From Pseudomonas sp. PSKL.D1 (GTDB taxonomy: Bacteria; Pseudomonadota; Gammaproteobacteria; Pseudomonadales; Pseudomonadaceae), in NCBI RefSeq assembly GCF_028898945.1, contig NZ_CP118607.1, positions 2,280,001-2,344,000 of the forward strand: DNA of 64,000 nt, in the 5' to 3' direction. Shown here piece after piece: positions 45,444 through 54,010 of this stretch. Numbering within the stretch: position 1 is the stretch's first letter; each line of letters opens with the position of its first letter. A model generated the notes under the pieces. It was not told the DNA's origin. It ran no database searches and saw nothing but the letters and a program-made list of their open reading frames with translations. The position numbers were made by a program, and so were the translations under genes.

Positions 45444-46865
45444 TCAAACACCCCGGCGCACATGCTTGACCAACACCTTCTCCAGCAATTCCCACATGGC
45501 CGGGTCGGTACTGAACGCCACGTTGAAACGCATCCACCCGGTCGGCTTGGCATCCACCATGAACAATTGCCCGGGGCCAAGCATGATGCCTTTCTCCAGC
45601 GCATCGTCCAGCAGCGCCGCGCTGTCGGGGATTGCCGGGTGGCGGGTCCAGATGTACATGCCTTCGTCCGACTCGATGAACAGCTCGAAGCCCAGCCGGT
45701 GCAGGTGCCGGCCCACCTCCTGATGCGCCTCGGCCAGGCGTTGGCGCAGGCGCTTGAGGTGCTTGCGCCAGCGGCCGTCGATGATCGCGGCATACACCAC
45801 GCGCTCCATCACCTGCGAGGTGGTCAGGCCCGAGCGCATTTTCAGGTGCAGCAGCTTCTGTGACAGCTCCGGGTTGGCCAGCAGGTAACCGACCCGCACA
45901 TTGGGCGAAATGCTTTTGGAATAACTGCCCACGTATACCACCTGCTGCAGGTGATCGAGGCTGGCCAGGCACGGTTGCGGTTCGGCAACCATGTCAGCGT
46001 ACAGGTTGTTCTCCACCAGCCGGAAACCGTGTTGGCTGGCCAGTTGCAGCAGCCGGTGCAGTTGCGGCAGTGGGGTGCGCGAACAGGTGGGGCTGTGCAG
46101 GTGCGGCTGGGTGAAGAAGGCCGTGGGCTTGTGGTGGGCGAGCAGCTGTTCCAGGTGGTTGAGGTCGTAGCCGGACGGAGTGCGTGGCACACCAATCAGG
46201 GTGGCGCCCTGGGTGCGCAGGATACTCATCAGGTTGGGGTAACCGGGGTCGTCCACCAACACCACGTCACCGGGGCGCACCAGCGTACGCACAGCCAGGT
46301 CCAGCGCCTGGCTGGCGCCGTGGGTCAGCATCAATTGCGCCGGATTGGCGACGATCGACAATTCTTGCTGCAAGTTCTGCGCAGTCAGGGCGCGCAGTTC
46401 CGGCAGGCCCATCGGGTCGCCGTAGCCGGAAAGCTCCAACGGGCTACCCGCCACCTGGCGCAGGCCGCGGCGCAGGCCATCCTCGTACATCCAGTCATTG
46501 GGCAGCCAGCCACAGCCGGGTTTGAACGGCAACTGGCGGGTTTCGAAGATTTGTTGCAGGTACCACTCGGAGTTGAACGATGGTCGACTGGCGTCGGCCT
46601 CGGTGCTGTGGTTGTCCAGCAATTCCCCCGTGGCCCGGGTGACGAAGAACCCTGCATTGCCCCGGCTGACCAACAGCCCTTGCGCCACCAGGCGGTCGTA
46701 CGCCTCCACCACTGTGAACGTGCTCACCGAATAGGTTGCGGCAAAGGCGCGGATCGACGGCACCTTGGCGCCTGGCTTGAGCGTCTGGTTGTCGATCAGC
46801 TCGCGCAGGCCGTCGATGATCTGGTTGACCAACGGCGTCGGTGAGTCTGGCTGTAATTCAAGCAT
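45444..46865 (-). CDS. MocR-family regulator (GntR HTH + aminotransferase-like domain)
   Basis: A 473-residue MocR/PdxR-type regulator. The GntR winged helix is at about residues 8-75 (GAKVPSIRAFAATYSVSTFTV), and residues about 110-470 resemble a class I aminotransferase with the PLP-lysine motif GSYSKSISPNVRVGYL. Two PLP-site positions differ from the family: the usual NPTG is SPTC, and the usual E-D-D-x-Y is ENNLY, so catalysis is unlikely. I chose ATG 46865. It is divergent from a GABA-type permease gene, its likely target. Confidence 0.88.
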   Translation of the reverse strand: MLELQPDSPTPLVNQIIDGLRELIDNQTLKPGAKVPSIRAFAATYSVSTFTVVEAYDRLVAQGLLVSRGNAGFFVTRATGELLDNHSTEADASRPSFNSEWYLQQIFETRQLPFKPGCGWLPNDWMYEDGLRRGLRQVAGSPLELSGYGDPMGLPELRALTAQNLQQELSIVANPAQLMLTHGASQALDLAVRTLVRPGDVVLVDDPGYPNLMSILRTQGATLIGVPRTPSGYDLNHLEQLLAHHKPTAFFTQPHLHSPTCSRTPLPQLHRLLQLASQHGFRLVENNLYADMVAEPQPCLASLDHLQQVVYVGSYSKSISPNVRVGYLLANPELSQKLLHLKMRSGLTTSQVMERVVYAAIIDGRWRKHLKRLRQRLAEAHQEVGRHLHRLGFELFIESDEGMYIWTRHPAIPDSAALLDDALEKGIMLGPGQLFMVDAKPTGWMRFNVAFSTDPAMWELLEKVLVKHVRRGV

Positions 46866-47193
46866 TCGGGGGCCTTGAGGGGTGCGTAACGCCAGGCGCT
46901 GACGCGGTGTATTGCATCGGCGGCCTGTACAGTGCAGTGCGAGATTCATGCCACTGTGCATGGCTCTCTGTGTCGGACATTTTTACATTAGGTGTCAGAT
47001 ATCGCCACATAAAGCATGTTCAGTTCGCCACAGGCGCAAGCCCTGGGGCGCGTCAGCAGGCCGCCACGGAAGGCCTGCGTGTGTTTGCAGCACACCATCC
47101 TGCCCGCATTAGCACTGATGTACAGGTGAGACCGATAGCCGTCGGGCTTTCACAGTTTTCCTTGGATAAAAAGAAGCACGGGGTACACAACTG
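46866..47193. promoter_or_regulatory. Divergent MocR/permease promoter region
   Basis: This 328-bp spacer lies between the MocR regulator (-) and the permease (+). It has an imperfect inverted repeat with 9-bp arms TGTACAGTG (46926-46934) and CACTGTGCA (46952-46960) separated by 17 bp, a reasonable MocR operator because members bind widely spaced repeats. The sequence TTTTCCTTGGATAAAAAG shortly before the permease start may belong to its leader. No other gene is visible here. Confidence 0.4.
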
Positions 47194-48606
47194 ATGGACG
47201 CAACATCCACAACCACCACCGCGAAAAGCGGGCACGAGAGCAAGCTCAGTGCCTCGCTCAAGTCGCGCCACCTGACGATGATGTCGATCGCCGGGGTTAT
47301 TGGCGGCGCCTTGTTCGTCGGCTCCGGCAGCGTGATCCACAGCGCCGGCCCGGCGGCTGTCCTGGCCTACCTGGCGGGCGGCATCCTGGTGGTCCTGATC
47401 ATGCGCATGCTCGGCGAAATGGCCACGTCCTCGCCGGACACCGGCTCGTTCTCCACTTACGCCGACCGCGCCATCGGCCGTTGGGCCGGTTTCACCATCG
47501 GCTGGCTGTACTGGTGGTACTGGGTCATCCTGATGGCCTGGGAAGCCTACGTGGCAGGCAAGATCCTGCACGGCTTCTTCCCCGACGTAAGCGTCAACGT
47601 GTTCGTGCTGGCCACGACCCTGCTGCTGATTACCGTCAACTTCTTCAACGTCAAGCACTACGGTGAGTTCGAATTCTGGTTCGCGCTGATCAAGGTGGTG
47701 GCGATTGTCTGCTTCCTGGTGGTGTGTACCGCCGCCGTGATGAACGTGTGGCAGTACGGTGAGGTGCGCGGCATCACCCACCTGACCGCCGAAGGCTTCA
47801 TGCCCAACGGCATCACCACCGTGATTGGTGCGTTGCTTGGGGTAATGTTTGCCTTCCTGGGCGCCGAAATCGTCACCATCGCCGCCTCCGAAGCCAAAGA
47901 CCCGGCCACCCAGATCGTCAAGGCCACCAACTCGGTGGTGTGGCGTGTGTGCCTGTTCTACGTCGGTTCGATCTTCCTGATCGTCTGCCTGGTACCGTGG
48001 AACGATCCGCACCTGGGCGTCTCCGGCTATGGTGCCTACCGCCGCACTCTGGAGCTGCTGGGCGTGCCGTATGCCGAGCTGCTGATGAACTTCGTGGTGC
48101 TGACCTCGGTGAGCAGCTGCCTGATTTCGGGCCACTACACCGCCTCGCGCATGCTGTTCTCCCTGGCCCAGCGCGGTGACGCGCCGCGCGTGTTCAAATT
48201 TACCCGTACCGGCACCGGTGTACCGGTGAACGCGATCATCGGCTCGTGCCTGGTGGCTGTGTTCTGCGCGCTGATCAATTTCAGCGACACCCTGCGCCCG
48301 AAAGACGTGCTGGAAACCCTGATGAACACCACTGGCATGATTGCCCTGCTGGTGTACCTGGTGATTGCCTTCTCGCAGCTGCGCATGCGCCGTAAGCTGA
48401 TTGCCGAGGGCAAGGAAGTACGCCTGAAGATGTGGCTGTTCCCCTGGCTGACTTACCTGGTGATCGCCTTCATCATCGCCGCGCTGGTGACCATGGCCTT
48501 CATGCCTGACTACCAGATTCTGGTGATCTCCACCGGCATTGCCGCCGCAATCGTGGTCGCCATGGGCGTGGTGCATCAGATCCGCACTGGCAAGCAACAG
48601 CACTAA
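47194..48606 (+). CDS. APC-family amino acid permease (GABA permease type)
   Basis: A 470-residue 12-TM amino acid/proton symporter. Motifs: MSIAGVIGGALFVGSGSVI in TM1, GSFSTYADRAIGRWAGF, HYGEFEFWFALIKVV and the long C-terminal SQLRMRRKL loop, all of the GabP/AnsP group. It is a paralogue of the permease at 1302-2684. The divergent MocR gene probably regulates it. It ends in a strong terminator. Substrate may be GABA or a related amine acid. Confidence 0.9.
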   Translation: MDATSTTTTAKSGHESKLSASLKSRHLTMMSIAGVIGGALFVGSGSVIHSAGPAAVLAYLAGGILVVLIMRMLGEMATSSPDTGSFSTYADRAIGRWAGFTIGWLYWWYWVILMAWEAYVAGKILHGFFPDVSVNVFVLATTLLLITVNFFNVKHYGEFEFWFALIKVVAIVCFLVVCTAAVMNVWQYGEVRGITHLTAEGFMPNGITTVIGALLGVMFAFLGAEIVTIAASEAKDPATQIVKATNSVVWRVCLFYVGSIFLIVCLVPWNDPHLGVSGYGAYRRTLELLGVPYAELLMNFVVLTSVSSCLISGHYTASRMLFSLAQRGDAPRVFKFTRTGTGVPVNAIIGSCLVAVFCALINFSDTLRPKDVLETLMNTTGMIALLVYLVIAFSQLRMRRKLIAEGKEVRLKMWLFPWLTYLVIAFIIAALVTMAFMPDYQILVISTGIAAAIVVAMGVVHQIRTGKQQH

Positions 48607-48609
48607 GCC

Positions 48610-48786
48610 TCAAACGCTGTCAAAGACGGCCGGCTCCCAGTGGGGGCCGGCCGTTTTGCGTTCATGTGCCGATGTTTTCTGCTCGGGCATGTGGAAGCGC
48701 TGGCTCATCCACGGTGAGCCGAGCAGGGCCGCGGCGGCAATCAGGGCGAGCAGCGCAAGGGCCAGGAACAGCTTCACCCGGTTCAC
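48610..48786 (-). CDS. Putative small single-span membrane protein
   Basis: A 58-residue frame with a GTG start that overlaps the MscS stop as GTGA. It begins VNRVKLFLALALLALIAAAALLG, a clear membrane segment or signal anchor, followed by a polar tail of about 35 residues with a WEPAVF motif near the end. Its last codons run through the terminator of the permease gene on the other strand. The overlap with mscS and the clear membrane profile support a real gene; the short length and lack of a known family argue for caution. Confidence 0.45.
   Translation of the reverse strand: MNRVKLFLALALLALIAAAALLGSPWMSQRFHMPEQKTSAHERKTAGPHWEPAVFDSV
48626..48657 (+). terminator. Rho-independent terminator of the permease gene
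   Basis: A 9-bp GC-rich stem (ACGGCCGGC with GCCGGCCGT) with additional CCC/GGG pairs and a short loop, followed by TTTT, 20 bp after the permease stop. Strong intrinsic terminator for the + strand. The minus strand has AAAA-flanked complement and may also work for mscS transcripts. Confidence 0.85.
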
Positions 48787-49631
48787 TGGGCCTGTTGTTG
48801 AACAATTACCGTCTGCGCCGGCATCGGGGCAGGGAAGCCAGCTTCACCGAGGGCATCCTTGATGGTGCGGTTGGTGTCGAAATACACCTGCCAGTAGTGC
48901 TCATTGTGGCAGTACGGGCGCACAGCCAGTACCGGGCCTACCAGGTTGAACTCGAGGATCTCCACATCCACGGCCGGCTCGGCAAGCACATTGGGCAGCG
49001 CCGCGATGCGTTGCTTGAGCAGTTCGGCGGCCGCTTTCCAGTCTGCCGCGCCGGACAACTGAGCCTGCAGGTCGACCCGTCGGAACGGGTTGTGGGTAAA
49101 GTTCTGGATGTTGTCGCTGAAGATCTTGTTGTTGCCAACCAGGGTCTGCACGTTGTCTGGCGTGTTGATGGTGGTGGCGAACAAGCCGATTTCAGTCACC
49201 GTACCGGTTACGCCACCGGCATTGATGAAGTCGCCGACCTTGAACGGGCGCAGCACGATGATGAAGGCCCCGGCCGCGAGGTTGGCCAGCAGCCCCGACC
49301 AGGCCATGCCGATGGCCAGGCCAACCGCCGCGAGCAAGGCGGCGAAGGTGGTGGTCTGCATGCCCAGGTAGCCGAGGATGGCGATGACCAGGATGATGTT
49401 CAGCGTCACGGTGATGACCGAGCCGACGTAGCGCAGCACGGTCGGGTCGATTTGTTGCTTGCTAAGCGCCTTTTGCACCATGCCGACGGCAAAACCGATC
49501 AGCCAGCGGCCAATGATCCAGAAAGCAATGGCACTGATGATCTTGACCGCGAAGGCGGCGCCGTAAGCTTGCACGACTGCGATCAGTGCATTGAACTTCG
49601 AGGTGGTCACACTAACGATGGACTCGTCCAT
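48783..49631 (-). CDS. Small-conductance mechanosensitive channel, MscS family
   Basis: A 282-residue MscS-type channel that opens under osmotic stress. Three N-terminal membrane segments (about 15-105), with the pore-lining TM3 glycine/alanine pattern ALLAAVGLAIGMAWSGLLAN, then the beta domain (GDFINAGGVTGTVTEIGLFAT) and the C-terminal alpha/beta vestibule. Length is close to E. coli MscS (286). I chose ATG 49631 (MDESIVSV). Its stop overlaps the possible small membrane protein gene. Confidence 0.92.
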   Translation of the reverse strand: MDESIVSVTTSKFNALIAVVQAYGAAFAVKIISAIAFWIIGRWLIGFAVGMVQKALSKQQIDPTVLRYVGSVITVTLNIILVIAILGYLGMQTTTFAALLAAVGLAIGMAWSGLLANLAAGAFIIVLRPFKVGDFINAGGVTGTVTEIGLFATTINTPDNVQTLVGNNKIFSDNIQNFTHNPFRRVDLQAQLSGAADWKAAAELLKQRIAALPNVLAEPAVDVEILEFNLVGPVLAVRPYCHNEHYWQVYFDTNRTIKDALGEAGFPAPMPAQTVIVQQQAQ

Positions 49632-49746
49632 GGCTGCGGCTCGACAGGGAAGGGATGACCTCAAAAACGCTAGCACACGCCGCGTGCCGCGCCATAAATT
49701 AGGTTAGAGTGCTTGCCGAAGTCTGTTTGCCGGGCATTAGTGACGT

Positions 49747-50391
49747 ATGAATCGACCGCTGTTCGTTTCGCTGGATGGGCCCAAAGGTGCCGGGAAAACC
49801 ACCTTGCTGGAGGCTGTTACCCGAGTGCTGAGGGCTGACGGTAACAAGGTCATTCGGCTGTGCGAGAGAAAGAGTGACCCCTTCAGAGGCGAAACAATGG
49901 CGCTTGTCAACCAACTTGCCCGAGCGCCTAGTCAGGACCTGGAGTGGGACGTGTGTGGGCGGCTTGCTGATAGCCGCCGCTGGATTTCGCAGGAAGTTCT
50001 GCCCCGCCAGCCTGCAGACAGCATCATCCTGATCGACCGCTGGTACCCCTCTGATGCCGCGTTTCGCCGGCTGGTGCCCTTTGCAGACATTCTGCAGTTG
50101 AACATGGACCGGGGCGTGCGAGTGCCAGACCTGCATGTTGGCGTTGTCACCGCCCCTGAAACGTCGTGGGCAAGGGCCATGGCGCGCGCTCGGGGCTTGA
50201 GCAGCACGGTGATCCATCGGCTGGAAGAACACGTCGCCTGTACCCGGGCATTTGAACAGGCGGCCACCGAGCAAGGCTGGGTGTTGTGCCGTAACGAAGG
50301 CACGGTGCTGGACGCGACGATGCACGTCGTTGCCGAGATTTATGGCATGCCTGGATTGCAACGCCTTCATACGCAGCCAGCTAGATTGTAA
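49747..50391 (+). CDS. dTMP kinase-like P-loop protein
   Basis: A 214-residue P-loop kinase of the thymidylate kinase fold: Walker A GPKGAGKTT at about residues 11-19 and a DRW motif (LIDRWYPSDAAF) near 98. The TREPGGT motif of true Tmk is absent (RLCERKSDPF stands there), and the lid is only weakly Arg-rich, so it is probably not the housekeeping enzyme. Possibly a kinase for another nucleotide or metabolite. It stands alone between mscS (divergent) and tam. Confidence 0.75.
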   Translation: MNRPLFVSLDGPKGAGKTTLLEAVTRVLRADGNKVIRLCERKSDPFRGETMALVNQLARAPSQDLEWDVCGRLADSRRWISQEVLPRQPADSIILIDRWYPSDAAFRRLVPFADILQLNMDRGVRVPDLHVGVVTAPETSWARAMARARGLSSTVIHRLEEHVACTRAFEQAATEQGWVLCRNEGTVLDATMHVVAEIYGMPGLQRLHTQPARL

Positions 50392-50427
50392 CCAGTCAGA
50401 TGCTTTGTTCGCCCTAAGGAGCCCTTG

Positions 50428-51204
50428 ATGGCCTGGTCCGCTACCCAGTATTCCCTCTTTGAGAACGAACGCACCCGTGCCGTGCGCGACTTGCTGGCTG
50501 CGGTGCCGCCCAGGCCGGTCCGCCACGCCACCGACCTGGGCTGTGGCCCGGGCAATTCCACCGAAGTGCTGCTGCATCATTGCCCTGACGCGGTGGTGGT
50601 TGCACTGGACAGCGACAAGGACATGATCGAAAAGGCGCGCGAACGCCAGCGCCTGAAGGTTCCGCGGGTGCGCTGTGAAATTGCCGATATCGGCAAGTGG
50701 ACCGCGCCGGAGCCGCAAGACCTGATCCTGGCCAACGCTTCCCTGCAATGGGTGCCCGACCACGGTACGCTGTACCCGCACCTGGTGCGCCAGTTGAGTG
50801 AAGGCGGCAGCTTGGCCGTGCAGACCCCAGACAACCTTGAAGAACCGGCCCACCGGCAACTGCGGGAGGTCGCAGGCCGTGGGCGCTGGGCAGACAAATT
50901 CGCCGACTTCATGCTGCCACCCCGGCATAACGCCAGCTTCTATTACGACTTGCTCAGCCCGTTATGCGCCCGGGTTGATGTGTGGCGCACCACGTACCAT
51001 CACCCTTTGGACGGTGGCGCCGAAGCGGTCGTGGAGTGGTTCAAAGGCTCGGCCCTGCGCCCTTACCTGGCCAGGCTGGACGAGGATGAGCAGGTGGACT
51101 TCCTGCAGATGTACCTGCAGGCGATGCAGCGTGATTACCCGCCGGCCACGGATGGCAAGGTGTTGTTGCCCTTCCCGCGGTTGTTTGTGGTGGCCACCCG
51201 CTAG
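50428..51204 (+). CDS. tam: Trans-aconitate 2-methyltransferase
   Basis: A 258-residue SAM-dependent methyltransferase matching Tam, which methylates trans-aconitate, an inhibitor by-product of the citrate cycle. SAM motif I is DLGCGPGNSTEVLL near residue 37, and ANASLQWVPDH near 105 and PDNLEEPAHRQLREVA near 130 are characteristic of Tam. ATG 50428 has AAGGAG 6 bp upstream. It is convergent with the DUF2784 gene, and their stop codons overlap in CTAG. Confidence 0.92.
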   Translation: MAWSATQYSLFENERTRAVRDLLAAVPPRPVRHATDLGCGPGNSTEVLLHHCPDAVVVALDSDKDMIEKARERQRLKVPRVRCEIADIGKWTAPEPQDLILANASLQWVPDHGTLYPHLVRQLSEGGSLAVQTPDNLEEPAHRQLREVAGRGRWADKFADFMLPPRHNASFYYDLLSPLCARVDVWRTTYHHPLDGGAEAVVEWFKGSALRPYLARLDEDEQVDFLQMYLQAMQRDYPPATDGKVLLPFPRLFVVATR

Positions 51205-51566
51205 CGCTGGCGACAGCGCCAGATCACGTAGCCGTAGATGGCCAGGTTGAGCAACAGCGCAATGCCTCCGAGCAGCCACTGCAGTTGTGGCGTCAGCCCG
51301 GCAGGGTAGATCAACGGCCAGATGTAGTGCTCGACGAAGCCGCCGTGGTAGCCCGCGTCACCGGCGGCAAGGCGCATGCGGTTTTCCCAGGCGGTGAGCG
51401 GGCATTGCAGGTGCAGGCCTTCCACCGCCAGGCCCCAGGCCAGCGCGGGGAGGTGGATGAACAGGGCAGGGCGCCATTTGAGCACCAGCAGGCCGCCGAA
51501 CAGCACCAGCAGGATGAAGGCCAGGTGCAGCAGCACCAGGCTGTCGGCAGCCAGGCGAAAGAGCAT
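51201..51566 (-). CDS. DUF2784 membrane protein
   Basis: A 121-residue protein with three hydrophobic segments (about 9-30, 36-55, 95-115) and the DUF2784 motifs LHLAFILLVLFGGLLVLKW, CPLTAWENRMR and GFVEHYIWPLIYP. Its function is not known. The ATG overlaps the LysR stop by one base (TAATG), so it is the second gene of a small operon with the LysR regulator. Confidence 0.88.
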   Translation of the reverse strand: MLFRLAADSLVLLHLAFILLVLFGGLLVLKWRPALFIHLPALAWGLAVEGLHLQCPLTAWENRMRLAAGDAGYHGGFVEHYIWPLIYPAGLTPQLQWLLGGIALLLNLAIYGYVIWRCRQR

Positions 51567-52435
51567 TACAGTTCCCCCTGCACAATCTGTAAAAAGGTCG
51601 CCACTACACGCCGCGTACGCTGCTCGCTCAGGCACACCAATGTTTCGGTCAGATGCCGCTGGCAATCCACGATCGGCAGCGCACACACCCGCGCATCGGC
51701 ACCAAACTCCGCTGCCGACACCACCCCCACGCCAATCCCCACCACCACCGCTTCGCGCGCGGCCTCGCGGCCTTCCACCTGGATGGCCGGGCGGATACGA
51801 AGGCCGGCGCGTTGCATTTCTTCTTCCAGCGTCTGGCGCGTGACCGAGCCGGGTTCGCGTAGCACCAATGGGGTGTCGTCCAGGTCTGCCAGGCTGATCG
51901 AGCCACGGCTGGCCCATGGGTGGTTGTGCGAAACGAACGCCACCATCGGGTCCCGCCGCAATGGCACGCAGTGCAGGCGCTCATCGTCCACGTCGCGCCC
52001 AAGCAGCGCCAGGTCCGCCTGGTAGCTGAAAAGCCTGGCCAGGGATTCGTCGGTGTTGCCGGTTTCGATCTTCACCTGGATGCCCGGGAAGCGCTGGCAG
52101 AAGCGCGCCACCTGCGGCAGCACATGCACCGGTGCATCCACCGCCAGCACCAGGCTGCCGGTGTGCAGGGCACGGGAGTCCTGCAGCAGCTCCAGGGCTT
52201 CGCCCTCGCAGGCGAACAACCGCTGGCTGATGCCCAGCAGGCGCTCGCCCAGGTCGGTCAACTGCACCGACCGCTTGTTGCGGTGGAACAACAGCACGCC
52301 AAAGCGCTCCTCCAGCTTGCGCACCTGGTCGGACACTGCCGGTTGGGTCAGAAACAGCTTTTGCGCGGCGCGGGTGAAGCTGCCGTGCACCGCCACCGCA
52401 TGGAACGCTTTGAGTTGAGCATGGGAAACCGACAT
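51566..52435 (-). CDS. LysR-family regulator, aminoethylphosphonate-associated type
   Basis: A 289-residue LysR regulator starting MSVSHAQLKAFHAVAVHGSF; HTH about residues 18-38 (FTRAAQKLFLTQPAVSDQV). Sequence and context fit the LysR type associated with 2-aminoethylphosphonate catabolism (TIGR03339, as I remember it). It is divergent from the MFS/FAD-oxidoreductase operon, 244 bp between starts. The assignment to phosphonate metabolism comes from family memory plus context. Confidence 0.85.
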   Translation of the reverse strand: MSVSHAQLKAFHAVAVHGSFTRAAQKLFLTQPAVSDQVRKLEERFGVLLFHRNKRSVQLTDLGERLLGISQRLFACEGEALELLQDSRALHTGSLVLAVDAPVHVLPQVARFCQRFPGIQVKIETGNTDESLARLFSYQADLALLGRDVDDERLHCVPLRRDPMVAFVSHNHPWASRGSISLADLDDTPLVLREPGSVTRQTLEEEMQRAGLRIRPAIQVEGREAAREAVVVGIGVGVVSAAEFGADARVCALPIVDCQRHLTETLVCLSEQRTRRVVATFLQIVQGEL

Positions 52436-52474
52436 CGTTACTCCAGTAACAAGCTGGGCTTATGTGTGAAATAC

Positions 52475-52495
52475 GATAAATCGATTTTATTTATC
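52475..52495. promoter_or_regulatory. Candidate LysR operator
   Basis: A perfect inverted repeat GATAAAT-N7-ATTTATC lies 40 bp upstream of the LysR start in the spacer shared with the MFS gene. It has the size and AT-rich T-N11-A symmetry of LysR binding sites. The rest of the spacer (to 52679) shows only a short palindromic segment CGGCAGGCGG and no gene. Confidence 0.45.
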
Positions 52496-52679
52496 AGTCA
52501 GCAACTGTTTCCATACCGATCAGCCCCAAGCCGCCGCCACAAGCGGCAGGCGGGCCATGGCGCGCAACCCCGTGCCATCTGACCAGATGACGAGCCCACG
52601 TCATGCAGTGCGCAACACAACAACAAGACAGGCGTTTTTTCACATTCTGCCGGCACACTTGAGCAAGAGGTCAGAGTCA

Positions 52680-53996
52680 ATGAATCAATCCCTAGCCGCG
52701 TTCAAACGCTGGCGCATCCAGATTTTTGCCATCACCTGGCTGGCCTACGCCGCCTTCTACTTCACCCGCAAGGCCTTTTCGGTGGCCAAGCTCGGCATTG
52801 GTGAAGACCCGACATTCATGCTCGACAAGGCCGCCATGGCCAACCTCGATGCCATTTACCTGGCGGCCTATGCCGTGGGCCAGTTCACCTGGGGCATGCT
52901 TGCCGACCGCTTCGGCCCGCGCGTGGTGGTGCTTGGCGGGCTGCTGATTTCGGCGGTGGCGGCCGTGGTGATGGGCAGTTACGCAACCTTCCCGATCTTC
53001 GCCACCTGCATGTTGATCCAGGGCCTGGCCCAGTCCACCGGCTGGGCCGGGTTGTGCAAGAACATTGGCAGTTTCTTCCCGGCCTCGCAGCGCGGGCGGG
53101 TGCTGGGGCTGTGGAGTTCCTGCTATGCCTTTGGCGGGCTGGTGGCGTCGCCGTTTGCCGGTTGGTGGGCCTATACCCTGGTCGGCAGCTGGCACGCGGC
53201 GTTCTTCTCCAGCGCCGCGGTGGTGGCTGGCGTGGCCGTGCTGTTCTTCTTTCTGCAGCGCAACAAGCCGGAGGACGTTGGCCTGCCAGCGGTCGAACCC
53301 GAACCGCAGAGCATGGCCCCGGGCGGCAACCTGTGCAGTGTGTGGGCGCCTTTGCGCGACATCTTGCGCAACCGCACGGTGCTGACCCTGGGCCTTGCGT
53401 ACTTCCTGCTCAAACCGGCGCGCTACGCCATTTTGCTGTGGGGGCCGGTCATTGTCTTCGAGCAGATGCCTTCAGTGGGCAAAGTGGGCGCTGCGATCAT
53501 TCCCACGGCCTTCGAACTGGCCGGCTTGCTGGGGCCGATCATCATCGGCCTGGCCTCCGACAAACTGTTCGGCGCGCGGCGCATGCCGGCTTGCGTGATC
53601 AGCCTGGTGCTGCTGACCGTGGCCCTGGCGGGGTTCATGGCGGCCATGCACAGCGGCAGCATCGTGCTGGTGGTGGGGCTGCTGTTCGTCATGGGGCTGA
53701 CCCTGTACGGGCCGGACTCGATGATCAGCGGCGCGGCGGCCATCGACTTCGGCACGGCCAAGGCCGGCGCCACGGCGGCGGGCTTCGTCAACGGTTGCGG
53801 TTCCGTCGGGGCGGTGCTGGGGGGCTTGCTGCCCGGTTACTTCGACAGCGTGACCGTGTTCATCGTGTTTGCCGGTTGCGCGCTGTTTTCGGCCCTGGTG
53901 CTGCTGCCGCACTGGAACAGCCGCCCGGCCAGCGCCCCCCAGGCTGAGGATGTGGCCCCCAACACCAGCATGGCTATAAAGCCACTGCGTACCTAA
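52680..53996 (+). CDS. MFS transporter, organophosphate:phosphate antiporter (GlpT/UhpT) type
   Basis: A 438-residue 12-TM transporter. TM1 segment WLAYAAFYFTRKAFSVAK carries the conserved Arg of the OPA family, and TWGMLADRFGPR is the MFS loop motif; GPDSMISGAAAIDFG near 350 is typical of GlpT-like proteins. ATG 52680 has AGAGG 10 bp upstream. It is 14 bp ahead of an FAD oxidoreductase gene. With the LysR type next door it probably imports a phosphonate such as 2-aminoethylphosphonate; glycerol 3-phosphate is the alternative. Confidence 0.85.
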   Translation: MNQSLAAFKRWRIQIFAITWLAYAAFYFTRKAFSVAKLGIGEDPTFMLDKAAMANLDAIYLAAYAVGQFTWGMLADRFGPRVVVLGGLLISAVAAVVMGSYATFPIFATCMLIQGLAQSTGWAGLCKNIGSFFPASQRGRVLGLWSSCYAFGGLVASPFAGWWAYTLVGSWHAAFFSSAAVVAGVAVLFFFLQRNKPEDVGLPAVEPEPQSMAPGGNLCSVWAPLRDILRNRTVLTLGLAYFLLKPARYAILLWGPVIVFEQMPSVGKVGAAIIPTAFELAGLLGPIIIGLASDKLFGARRMPACVISLVLLTVALAGFMAAMHSGSIVLVVGLLFVMGLTLYGPDSMISGAAAIDFGTAKAGATAAGFVNGCGSVGAVLGGLLPGYFDSVTVFIVFAGCALFSALVLLPHWNSRPASAPQAEDVAPNTSMAIKPLRT

Positions 53997-54010
53997 AGGA
54001 AAGCGAGCGA

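Noticed and set aside
47053..48603. A 516-codon open frame on the - strand opposite the permease
   Set aside because: It is His/Gln-rich, hydrophilic shadow of a membrane protein gene; the permease on the + strand is certain.
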